This document shows positions 1 to 7,302 of a stretch of DNA of 33,865 bases, piece after piece. Under the pieces are notes generated by a model, which was not told where the DNA came from, did not search any database, and saw only the letters and a list, made by a program, of their open reading frames with translations. Position numbers and translations under genes: made by a program. Origin of the DNA: JACMRI01 sp043778625 (lineage in GTDB: Bacteria; Bacteroidota; Bacteroidia; UBA4408); the NCBI GenBank assembly GCA_043778625.1, contig JAYWFU010000015.1:1-33865 (forward strand), in the 5' to 3' direction. How positions within the stretch are numbered: the first letter of the stretch is position 1; each line of letters opens with the position of its first letter.

Positions 1-1
1 A

Positions 2-1969
2 TACAAAAAAGTATATTTTACGAATGTTAAATTATTTACTGAGCTGCAGGAAGATAACCGCACCCGCAATAAGCTCAAGCACTATTTAATACTTGCCGCC
101 CGCTTGCTTGCCGTGGGATGCTTGGTGTTGGCTTTTGCACAACCTTACTTCCCTAACAAAAATAACAGTGCGGTGCAAGGGGCTAAAAATTACGTAAGCA
201 TTTACGTAGATAATTCGTTAAGTATGGAAGCCAACGAAAAACAAGGCACCTTGCTTGATGCCGCCAAACGCAAGGCATTAGCCATAATTGATGCGTACTC
301 TGATGCAGATAAATTTCAAGTACTAAGCAACGAATTTACAGGTAGCCAACAGCGGTTATTAAACAAGGAAGACGCAAAAGCTACGCTCTATAATTTAAAA
401 TTACAGGCATCAACACAAACATTAGCTAATGTAATTAATAGGCAAACCACAGCATTGGCAGGCGTTGTGGGCAATAAGCATAGTTACGTAATTTCTGATT
501 TTCAAAACAATACTTCTCCCACTACCGTACAAGGGCTTGATACCACTATTACTTTTACAATGCTACCCGTGCAAAATATTGCTACACCTAACGTGTATAT
601 TGATACCGCTTACTTTAACACGCCTACCCACCGCATTGGTGGCGCTGAAGAGTTGTTGGTAAAAATTATTAACGATGGCGCACAAGATATAAAAGCACTA
701 TCAGTAAGCCTTACGCTCAACGGTGCGCAAGTGGCTATTGGCGAGGCAACTATTGCGCCTAAGGCAAGCACCGTAGTTACACTTAACTATACCAACCGCA
801 CAGCTAACTATAATGTGGGTACGGTAAGCATTAAGGATTTCCCAATAACGTTTGATAACACCTTGCACTTAGCCTATAACGTGGCTAATGCCAGCACGGT
901 AGCTATTGTTAGCAATTCCCCCAACAGTGCTGTGGCACTAGCCTATGGGCAAGATGCTTATTTTAAAACCACTACCTACACCACTACTACAATTAATTAT
1001 AGCCAGTTGCGCCGAAACAATGTAATAGTGCTGGACGAGCTTACCGAGTTAAGTTCAGGGCTTATTGCCGAGTTACAATTAGCCGTAACTAACGGAAGTG
1101 TGCTAGTGATGTTTCCTGCGCCTACTGCCAATGTAGCTAATTACAACACATTGCTTGCAACGCTTAATGCAGGTGCGTTTACGGGCATCGACACTAACAA
1201 ATTAAGTTTAAAAGACATTAACACACAGAGCAATTTATTAAACGGAATATTTGAGAAAAATAAGGTAAGTGCACAAACTAATTGGCCCGCTGTTAATTAT
1301 CATTACACCTATCAAAGCACATCGGCGGGTGCTAAGCAGTTGCTAGCCTTAACTAATACGCACACGTATTTGCAACAAATAAAATACGGCAAGGGGCAAG
1401 TATATGTGTTTACGGCACCGCATCGCAAGCCGTATGCAACGGTAAGTAATCACGCGTTGTTTTTGCCATTGTTGTATCAAATGGCTTTTAGTGCTACTAA
1501 TCAGCATGGGCTGTACAGCACTATTGGCAACCTAAGCACAGTATTAATTGATACTTTGGCCGCAGGCGAAAATAATATTCATCTAAAGTTAAATGATAGC
1601 ATTGATGTAGTACCTGAGCAACAAAAACTACAAGGTGGCACCCAGTTATTATTAAATAACGAACTGCTACAGCACGGGATGTACAACGTAATGCTCAATA
1701 ACAAAATACTGCACCCGTTGGCATTGAACAACATTACTACCGAAAGTGTGTTAAGCTATTACACGCCTACACAACTTAACGAAGTGCTACACAACAATAA
1801 CCCTAACGCTACCATACAAGTATTAGATAGCACTACCAATAGTGTAACCGAAGCCATACACACGGCCACCACGGGCAAAAAATTGTGGTTATATTTTATA
1901 CTAGCCACTATTGTGTTTTTGTTGGTGGAGATAGTTATTATAAAATTTTGGGATTATAAACGGGCGTAA
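2..1969 (+). CDS. BatA-domain / von Willebrand factor A membrane protein (5' end missing)
   Basis: The reading frame is open from base 2, so the gene runs off the left edge. The first visible residues (YKKVYFTNVK, then a helix ending LVLAFAQPYFPN) match the BatA N-terminal domain, and by family comparison about 30 residues are missing. A TTG at 104 is not the real start because the conserved domain begins upstream of it. After the first membrane helix comes a vWA fold with a MIDAS-like DxSxS motif (YVDNSLSM). A long beta-rich periplasmic region follows, and then a C-terminal membrane helix (LWLYFILATIVFLL) and a short basic tail. The family is common in Bacteroidota and lies near Bat aerotolerance genes in some genomes; its exact role is not established. 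miaE follows 25 bases downstream on the same strand, possibly co-transcribed. The identification of the domain is firm; the function is not. Confidence 0.85.
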   Translation, partial: YKKVYFTNVKLFTELQEDNRTRNKLKHYLILAARLLAVGCLVLAFAQPYFPNKNNSAVQGAKNYVSIYVDNSLSMEANEKQGTLLDAAKRKALAIIDAYSDADKFQVLSNEFTGSQQRLLNKEDAKATLYNLKLQASTQTLANVINRQTTALAGVVGNKHSYVISDFQNNTSPTTVQGLDTTITFTMLPVQNIATPNVYIDTAYFNTPTHRIGGAEELLVKIINDGAQDIKALSVSLTLNGAQVAIGEATIAPKASTVVTLNYTNRTANYNVGTVSIKDFPITFDNTLHLAYNVANASTVAIVSNSPNSAVALAYGQDAYFKTTTYTTTTINYSQLRRNNVIVLDELTELSSGLIAELQLAVTNGSVLVMFPAPTANVANYNTLLATLNAGAFTGIDTNKLSLKDINTQSNLLNGIFEKNKVSAQTNWPAVNYHYTYQSTSAGAKQLLALTNTHTYLQQIKYGKGQVYVFTAPHRKPYATVSNHALFLPLLYQMAFSATNQHGLYSTIGNLSTVLIDTLAAGENNIHLKLNDSIDVVPEQQKLQGGTQLLLNNELLQHGMYNVMLNNKILHPLALNNITTESVLSYYTPTQLNEVLHNNNPNATIQVLDSTTNSVTEAIHTATTGKKLWLYFILATIVFLLVEIVIIKFWDYKRA

Positions 1970-1994
1970 ATAAACGCAACTAATTTACCTACTA

Positions 1995-2576
1995 ATGCTT
2001 GGATTAAAACTAGCTACTGACCCTCGTTGGGTAAACATAGCCGAAAATAATATTGAAGAAATACTTACTGACCATGCGTGGTGCGAGCAAAAAGCGGCCA
2101 CCAACGCCATAACCATTATTACCTTTAACCCCGAACACGAAGAAATGGTAACGGAGTTGTTGGTATTAATAAAAGAAGAACTCGACCATTTTCAAATGGT
2201 GCATAACCTTATTAAAAGCCGTGGCTTAAAACTAGGGCGTGAGCGTAAGGACGATTACGTAAACGAACTATTTAAGTTTATGATACGTGGCGGTAGCCGT
2301 ACCGAGGCTTTGGTGGATAGGCTATTGTTTTCGGCCATGATTGAAGCCCGCAGTTGCGAACGTTTTAAAGTACTGTCGGACAACATTGCCGATGCCGAGT
2401 TAGCCAAGTTTTACCGTGAGCTAATGATAAGCGAAGCGGGGCATTACACCACCTTTATAGGTTTTGCCCGCAAGTACGGTACTAATGTAAACGTAGATAA
2501 ACGCTGGAAAGAATGGATAGTCTTTGAAGCCAGCATTATTGAAAACTATGGTAAGCAAGAGCGCATACATGGCTAG
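1995..2576 (+). CDS. miaE: tRNA-(ms2io6A)-hydroxylase, MiaE
   Basis: This 193-aa cytosolic protein matches the MiaE family, ferritin-like non-haem diiron monooxygenases that hydroxylate the isopentenyl group of ms2i6A at position 37 of tRNAs reading U-initial codons. The sequence opens LGLKLATDPRWV, followed by AWCEQKAA, EELDHF, EARSCERF and SEAGHY. Candidate diiron ligands are E31, E62, H65, E117, E147 and H150, forming the expected E/ExxH pairs. The length is normal for the family. The ATG at 1995 is the natural start and sits 25 bases after the BatA-type gene. The tRNA-Leu(CAA) gene in this window has A37 and belongs to the tRNA class that receives this modification. A 255-base gap with a promoter for the next gene follows. 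Confidence 0.9.
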   Translation: MLGLKLATDPRWVNIAENNIEEILTDHAWCEQKAATNAITIITFNPEHEEMVTELLVLIKEELDHFQMVHNLIKSRGLKLGRERKDDYVNELFKFMIRGGSRTEALVDRLLFSAMIEARSCERFKVLSDNIADAELAKFYRELMISEAGHYTTFIGFARKYGTNVNVDKRWKEWIVFEASIIENYGKQERIHG

Positions 2577-2745
2577 TACATCAACCAATCCTGCAACTAT
2601 AAACACATATATTTAAGTTTTAAATTGAAGATGTAATTTTGATTATTTGATGTTTAAAAAAGCAAAAGCCGTAATGTGTAGTTACCTTTTGTAACCATTG
2701 AATTATTAATTTAATAAGCTTGGTTTTATTCAGTAATTATTATGG

Positions 2746-2776
2746 CTTGTTATTTCGTATAAAGCCATTATATTTG
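2746..2776 (+). promoter_or_regulatory. Bacteroidota-type promoter for the acyl-CoA synthetase gene
   Basis: A TTG at 2747-2749 and TATATTTG at 2769-2776 are separated by 19 bases. This fits the -33/-7 consensus (TTTG, about 19 bases, TAnnTTTG) of the primary sigma factor of this phylum. Transcription would begin near 2783, giving a leader of about 50 bases before the ATG at 2832. It occupies the 255-base gap after miaE, where I see no other feature. Confidence 0.6.
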
Positions 2777-2831
2777 GCAATACATACCTGTTTATAAAAC
2801 AAACTATTTATAGCAACGCGCATAACTTATT

Positions 2832-4628
2832 ATGGAAAAAATAGCTTCAGAACCCTTACAAAGCCTACGTTTATTTGATTTATTAACCCGATTAGCTGCA
2901 CGCCCTCATAAAGAAGATGCTTTAGCAGCTAAAGAAAACGGAACGTGGCGTAAGTATAGCACACAAGATTTTGTAGACAATGCCACTAACTTAGCGTACG
3001 GCTTAATTGCGGCAGGCTTACAAAAGGGCGACGCCGTTGCACTTATTGCAAATAACCGCCCCGAATGGAATTTTGTTGATTTTGCCTGCTTAATGACAGG
3101 TATCCTTAATGCTCCTATTTACCCAACAGTAAGCGAACACGATTTAAAATTTATTATTGACGACGCCAACGCCAAAATGGTAGTGGTATCTACTAAAGAA
3201 TTGCACGACAGAGTGGTGGCAATAGCCGCAGAACTTGGGCGTGCAATACCTGTATATACACTCAACAAAGTAGAGGGTGCAAAACATTGGTTGGAGTTAG
3301 TTGAGTTAGGCAAACAAAATACGAATATTGAAAATTTAGAAACTATTAAGGCAAGCATTAAACCTACTGATGTAGCCACATTAATTTATACCTCAGGTAC
3401 TACTGGTAACCCTAAGGGAGTAATGCTTTCGCACCTTAATTTAACTAGTAATATAGAGGCCACTTACAGCCTCGCCCCTTGGAATAGTATTAAACGTGTG
3501 CTTAGCTTTTTGCCCCTTAACCACGTGTACGAACGCATGGTGAGTTACTTATATATTAATTTTGGAGCATCTATTTATTACGCCGAAAGTATTGAGGCTA
3601 TTGGCGATAATCTAAAAGAAGTACATCCACACATGTTTGTAACAGTACCTCGTTTGCTCGAAAAAGTGTATGATAAAATTGTAGCCAAAGGCGAAGAGCT
3701 AACAGGAATTAAACGTACATTGTTTTTTTGGGCATTAAATTTAGGTCATCGTCACGAGCAAAACGGGGCTAACGGCTGGTGGTACGAGTTACAATTAAAA
3801 TTAGCCAACAAAATTATTTTTAACAAATGGCGCGAAGCATTAGGAGGCGAAGTAATAGTGGTGGCAAGTGGAGGAGCTGCCTTGCAAGAACGCTTAGCAC
3901 GCGTGTTTACAGCGGCACAAATACCTGTATTACAAGGTTACGGACTTACCGAAACATCGCCAATAATAGCGGTAAACAATTATTTTGAAAACGGCAATCG
4001 TTACGGAACTGTTGGCCCAATAATAGATAACGTACAGGTTAAGATAGCTGAAGATGGCGAAATACTTGCCAAAGGACCTAACGTAATGGTGGGATACTAC
4101 AAACGACCTGATCTTACTGCTGAAGTAATTGATGCTGAAGGATGGTTTCATACAGGAGATATTGGCGAAATTGGCGAAGGAAATTTTTTAAGAATAACTG
4201 ATCGTAAAAAAGAAATATTTAAAACCAGTGGTGGTAAATACATTGCGCCACAAATGATTGAAAACAAATTAAAGGAAAGTCGTTTTATTGAACAAGTAAT
4301 GGTAATAGGCGAAAACGAAAAATTCCCTTCGGCGTTTGTTGTTCCTTCGTTTTTGTTTTTAAAAGATTACTGCACTCTAAAAAAGATACCCTACACCACT
4401 AACTCCGAAATGATTAGCAACCCATTAGTTATTAAGCGTATTGACGAGGTTATTGAAAAAATAAATAAAAATTTAGCGCAATACGAAAAACTAAAACGAG
4501 TGGAACTAATGTCGCGCGAATGGTCGGTTGAAAAAGACGAAATGACTCCAAAACTATCCTTAAAGCGTAAAAAAATATTAGCAGCAAACACTGACGCCTA
4601 CGCTCGCATTTACGTTAACGAAGCTTAA
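2832..4628 (+). CDS. Long-chain acyl-CoA synthetase (AMP-forming, FAA1/FadD15 type)
   Basis: A 598-aa member of the ANL superfamily that activates free fatty acids to acyl-CoA through an acyl-AMP intermediate. Motifs appear in family order: the AMP/P-loop motif YTSGTTGNPKG (about residue 186), QGYGLTETSP (about 368), GWFHTGD (about 438), then ITDRKKEIFKTSGGKYIAP, which contains the hinge and the start of the mobile C-terminal domain. The short linker form and the length match the bacterial FAA1-like long-chain class rather than acetyl-CoA synthetases. There is no signal peptide. It has its own upstream promoter, and the ZIP-type transporter follows after 21 bases, so the two are probably one transcript ending at the hairpin at 5562. 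Chain-length specificity cannot be read from the sequence. Confidence 0.92.
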   Translation: MEKIASEPLQSLRLFDLLTRLAARPHKEDALAAKENGTWRKYSTQDFVDNATNLAYGLIAAGLQKGDAVALIANNRPEWNFVDFACLMTGILNAPIYPTVSEHDLKFIIDDANAKMVVVSTKELHDRVVAIAAELGRAIPVYTLNKVEGAKHWLELVELGKQNTNIENLETIKASIKPTDVATLIYTSGTTGNPKGVMLSHLNLTSNIEATYSLAPWNSIKRVLSFLPLNHVYERMVSYLYINFGASIYYAESIEAIGDNLKEVHPHMFVTVPRLLEKVYDKIVAKGEELTGIKRTLFFWALNLGHRHEQNGANGWWYELQLKLANKIIFNKWREALGGEVIVVASGGAALQERLARVFTAAQIPVLQGYGLTETSPIIAVNNYFENGNRYGTVGPIIDNVQVKIAEDGEILAKGPNVMVGYYKRPDLTAEVIDAEGWFHTGDIGEIGEGNFLRITDRKKEIFKTSGGKYIAPQMIENKLKESRFIEQVMVIGENEKFPSAFVVPSFLFLKDYCTLKKIPYTTNSEMISNPLVIKRIDEVIEKINKNLAQYEKLKRVELMSREWSVEKDEMTPKLSLKRKKILAANTDAYARIYVNEA

Positions 4629-4649
4629 TTTTTTTTAGCAAAAACACAC

Positions 4650-5345
4650 TTGAATTTTTTATTCGTTTTATTAATTGCATTACCAATTGTTGTTGGCGTA
4701 AGCTATACCTATCTTCATGCGTTTAACAAACAATACGCTAAACCAATATCACTATTTACGGCAGCGTTATTATTGTGTATTACAGTTATTAATTTTTTGC
4801 CCGAAGTATTTGAACACGTACCTAATAAATCGTATGCGGGAGTAGCTATATTGTTAGGGTTAGTAGTACAACTTGGGTTAGAACGTTTTAGTAATGGACT
4901 AGAACACGGACACGTACACCATGCCGGGCAAATTAAATTTTATATAAGCTATATAGCATTATTGCTACATAGTTTTGCTGAGGGTACGCCATTATTAATA
5001 AGCATTAATGGTAATAGTTTGTTAGTAGGACTAATAGTACACAACATACCTGTTACAATAATATTAATGCAGTTAATTAATACCTTAAACAAGCCGCTGT
5101 GGCAGCGTTTAGTTATAATAAGTGCTCTAGGCTTAAGTACGCTTGCGGGAGCGCTTATGGCGCAGTATTTAGCCAACTACACACAACTATTATTTAACAC
5201 ACATTACGTGCTTGCATTTGTGTGCGGTTTGTTTTTACACATTGGCACATCATTACTTTATGAGTTTAACAGGGGCAAAGAACAATTATTGCTTAAATTA
5301 ATACTAGTAATAGCAGCCTTAGGTATTTGTTTACTGTTAAAATAA
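4650..5345 (+). CDS. ZIP-family divalent metal transporter-like membrane protein
   Basis: A 231-aa, strongly hydrophobic protein with about seven to eight predicted membrane helices. Two helices carry the ZIP metal-site signatures: HSFAEG (H107 to E111, matching the HNxPEG of TM4) and VHNIPVT (H131-N132-P134, matching the HExP region of TM5). Between TM3 and TM4 lies a histidine-rich loop (EHGHVHH, residues 85-91), also typical of ZIPs. The second motif has N132 where many ZIPs have a metal-binding Glu, so transport activity or selectivity may differ. The start is TTG at 4650; no in-frame ATG occurs early enough to replace it. It lies 21 bases after the acyl-CoA synthetase. Zinc or iron uptake is an inference from the family. 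Confidence 0.7.
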   Translation: MNFLFVLLIALPIVVGVSYTYLHAFNKQYAKPISLFTAALLLCITVINFLPEVFEHVPNKSYAGVAILLGLVVQLGLERFSNGLEHGHVHHAGQIKFYISYIALLLHSFAEGTPLLISINGNSLLVGLIVHNIPVTIILMQLINTLNKPLWQRLVIISALGLSTLAGALMAQYLANYTQLLFNTHYVLAFVCGLFLHIGTSLLYEFNRGKEQLLLKLILVIAALGICLLLK

Positions 5346-5561
5346 AAGTGTTTATTTTACCCCTGTTTATAGGCAGTAGAAGCATTTTATTGAATAATCA
5401 CACTATTGTTATACTATTAGATAGGTAAGTTTATATTTCAACTAATGCCTACACCTATTATAATTAAAGGTATTTATACCAAAGCATTTACAATTAATAT
5501 TCAAATATAAAAATAGCTTACAAAAACTAATGTACAATTGAACAAGTAGCTTTAGTTTAGC

Positions 5562-5583
5562 AGCGCTACAACAGCGCTTTTTT
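5562..5583 (+). terminator. Intrinsic terminator for the plus-strand operon
   Basis: AGCGCT at 5562-5567, a 5-base loop (ACAAC), AGCGCT at 5573-5578, then an unbroken run of T to 5583. The self-complementary GC-rich 6-mer gives a short strong stem. The T-run is only on the plus strand, so it would stop transcription coming from the ZIP-type transporter. It overlaps the last codons of convergent tatC. Confidence 0.55.
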
Positions 5584-6408
5584 CGCTTTATCCTTCTCCA
5601 CAAATAACGATACAAATATCGATGCCTCGTATAGCACATACAGCGGTATAGCCACCAACATTTGCGAAGTTACATCGGGCGACGGAGTAATAATAGCTGC
5701 CAATATAAGTATTACTACCACAGCATGCCTACGATAGCTGCGCATAAAACTCGGCGACATAATACCTAACAAACTCAGAAAATAAACTACCACGGGTAGC
5801 TCAAACACTACGCCACTCATTAACGATACCGTGGTAACGTTAGAGATGAAAGAGTCCATGCTTATAAAATTTTCGACCGCTACGGTTATTTGATACGTTG
5901 CCAAAAAATTTAACGATAACGGTACGATAATATAATACCCAAACAATACGCCTACTACAAACAGTACCGATACCGCTAGCACTACGCCACGTGTGTTTTT
6001 AATTTCCTTGTCGTACAATGCAGGTTTTATAAATCGCCACATTTCCCAAGCTAAATAAGGGAAACCCAATACTAAACCTGCCACCAATGCTGCCCACATG
6101 TGCATAGTAAACTGGCCAGATAAATCAGTATTAATAATTTTTATTTCGCCAATGCTTATGCACAATGCATCACCTAGGCGCAACCAATGCGACAGTTCGC
6201 AAAGCTGGCGATACGTCCAAAAATCAGGATTTTTGGGTGCGAAAATAATATCATCAAACAAAAATTCTTTGTTTATGAAAAACAGTATCGAAAAAAATAA
6301 TATAGCAATAGCCGAACGTACCAAATGCCAGCGTAAAGCTTCTAAATGGTGCATGAAACCTACATTCTGGGTGGAGTTAGTAGTATTACTTTTTGAAAAA
6401 ATTGACAT
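5566..6408 (-). CDS. tatC: Twin-arginine translocase subunit TatC
   Basis: A 280-aa integral inner-membrane protein. TatC recognises twin-arginine signal peptides and, with TatA-type subunits, exports folded proteins. The N-terminal motif HHLEALRWHLVRS (about residues 20-32) contains the Glu equivalent to the signal-peptide-binding Glu of E. coli TatC. Further family blocks are FIKPALYDKEIKNTRG in the middle and ITPSPDVTSQMLVAIPLYVL near the end, with about six membrane helices. A segment of about 40 residues after the first helix (around SHWLRLGDALCISIGEI) is longer than in E. coli but is usual in Bacteroidota. No tatA is in the window. The gene is downstream of the tRNA-Leu terminator, so it relies either on read-through or on an unrecognised promoter in the 25 bases before its ATG. 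Confidence 0.95.
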   Translation of the reverse strand: MSIFSKSNTTNSTQNVGFMHHLEALRWHLVRSAIAILFFSILFFINKEFLFDDIIFAPKNPDFWTYRQLCELSHWLRLGDALCISIGEIKIINTDLSGQFTMHMWAALVAGLVLGFPYLAWEMWRFIKPALYDKEIKNTRGVVLAVSVLFVVGVLFGYYIIVPLSLNFLATYQITVAVENFISMDSFISNVTTVSLMSGVVFELPVVVYFLSLLGIMSPSFMRSYRRHAVVVILILAAIITPSPDVTSQMLVAIPLYVLYEASIFVSLFVEKDKAKKALL

Positions 6409-6433
6409 TTGTTTCGTAATTTATTTACTAATT

Positions 6434-6467
6434 AAAAAGCCCTTAACTATTGCTAATTAAGGACTTT
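6434..6467 (-). terminator. Intrinsic terminator of the tRNA-Leu gene
   Basis: On the minus strand a 10-base arm (6466-6457) pairs with 6446-6437, with one G-T wobble and a 10-base loop. Five T's follow (A's at 6434-6438 on the plus strand). It begins 25 bases beyond the 3' end of the tRNA and ends 25 bases before the tatC start codon. Confidence 0.65.
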
Positions 6468-6491
6468 AATATGAGTGCCATAAAACTTTAG

Positions 6492-6571
6492 TACCCAGCG
6501 CCGGAGTCGAACCGGCACGGTTTCCCACAGGTGTTTGAGACCAGCGCGTCTACCAATTCCGCCAGCTGGGC
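6492..6571 (-). tRNA. tRNA-Leu (anticodon CAA)
   Basis: An 80-base class II tRNA. The acceptor arm is GCCCAGC/GCTGGGT with a G1-U72 wobble, the D arm contains GGAATTGGTAGAC, and the anticodon loop CTCAAAC gives anticodon CAA, reading UUG. The T arm is GCCGG-TTCGACT-CCGGC and the discriminator is A73. The variable arm is unusually short for leucine tRNA (about 11 bases), able to form a three-pair stem with a GAAA loop. The anticodon stem CTGGT/ACCTG contains a T28-T42 mismatch. The 3' CCA is not encoded (CTA follows), so it must be added by the CCA-adding enzyme, encoded at 13653-15098. A promoter and a terminator flank it. Confidence 0.93.
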
Positions 6572-6599
6572 ATACAGTCTGTTTTAATCAACTCGAGTA

Positions 6600-6631
6600 C
6601 AAACATATATATATTATAGCGAGTATGCAAA
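6600..6631 (-). promoter_or_regulatory. Bacteroidota-type promoter of tRNA-Leu
   Basis: On the minus strand TTTG (6631-6628), 20 bases, then TATGTTTG (6607-6600), an excellent match to the phylum's -33/-7 consensus. The predicted transcription start is near 6593, about 22 bases before the mature tRNA 5' end at 6571. Confidence 0.65.
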
Positions 6632-6648
6632 CGGTATTTGCGTAAAAC

Positions 6649-7212
6649 TTAATCTAAATCGGCAACGCCACCACTTACTATAAATTTCATTACATCGGAG
6701 CTTGATGCGTTTATTGCTTTTACATTTATTTTAGGTACAATAGCCACATAACCACTAAACGCATAACTGTGCGGAAAGTACACGGCCACCACATCTTCGG
6801 TTATGCCTAGGTGTTGTTCAATGTCGTCGTTGGTTATAAAACCTATGCGGTATTCCTCATCGTGCTTATTAAGTTTTACTAATACGGGTTTATTAAACTT
6901 CTTGTCTTTACCCATTAAGGCAGAGGTTAAATCTTTAACTGACGAATAAATAATTTTTATACCTGGTGTTTTTACTAACAAACTATCAAAATAATCGAGT
7001 ACGGGTTGTGTAATAATACTCGAACCCAAAAACCCAATAGCCGTTATACCTACTATAACTATTACAAAACCTAAGCCGGGTATATCAATGGGAATAATGC
7101 CATCTACCAAGGTTAAGGCGCGCATTATTAAGTAAAACGTTAGTGCAATGGGTATAATAAATATCGCCCCTTGAATAAAGTAGCGTAGTAAGCGATTGAA
7201 AATTGAGGTCAT
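6649..7212 (-). CDS. DUF502 family membrane protein
   Basis: A 187-aa protein with two N-terminal membrane helices (about residues 9-32 and 45-68) and a soluble C-terminal half. The sequence has the DUF502 hallmarks: a GAIFIIPIALTFYL start, IPGLG before helix 2, TPGIKIIYSSVKDL after it, and a late block VYFPHSYAFSGYVAIVPK. The family is widespread in bacteria and has no agreed biochemical role. The ATG at 7212 lies only 22 bases after a strong hairpin that follows ftsH. It therefore needs read-through or a promoter that I could not identify. The family assignment is good; the function is unknown. Confidence 0.85.
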   Translation of the reverse strand: MTSIFNRLLRYFIQGAIFIIPIALTFYLIMRALTLVDGIIPIDIPGLGFVIVIVGITAIGFLGSSIITQPVLDYFDSLLVKTPGIKIIYSSVKDLTSALMGKDKKFNKPVLVKLNKHDEEYRIGFITNDDIEQHLGITEDVVAVYFPHSYAFSGYVAIVPKINVKAINASSSDVMKFIVSGGVADLD

Positions 7213-7224
7213 TAAGTTTATTAT

Positions 7225-7274
7225 TAAAATAAAACCATCTTGCGCTATTACAATTGTAAGTAGTACAAGATGGT
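7225..7274 (-). terminator. Hairpin terminator after ftsH, just before the DUF502 gene
   Basis: Nine-base arms at 7274-7266 and 7242-7234 pair perfectly on the minus strand. The 23-base centre holds a second dyad built on TTACAATTGTAA. The outer stem is followed on the minus strand by TTTTATTTTA (7234-7225). This is a normal intrinsic terminator for ftsH, but it ends about 12 bases before the ATG of the next gene, so it could also act as an attenuator. Confidence 0.65.
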
Positions 7275-7302
7275 ATGTAATTAAATTTTTATTTAGGTAT
7301 AA

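Noticed and set aside
1..103. The TTG at 104 as the start of the first gene
   Set aside because: The frame is open to the left edge and encodes the conserved BatA block YKKVYFTNVK upstream of that TTG.
2684..2703. GTTAC-N5-GTAAC dyad in the gap after miaE
   Set aside because: Five pairs only, no T-run and no known operator pattern; it is expected by chance in AT-rich DNA.
5338..5359. AT-only nine-pair hairpin over the stop codon of the ZIP-like gene
   Set aside because: The stem has no GC pairs and would be unstable; the GC-rich hairpin at 5562-5583 is the better terminator.
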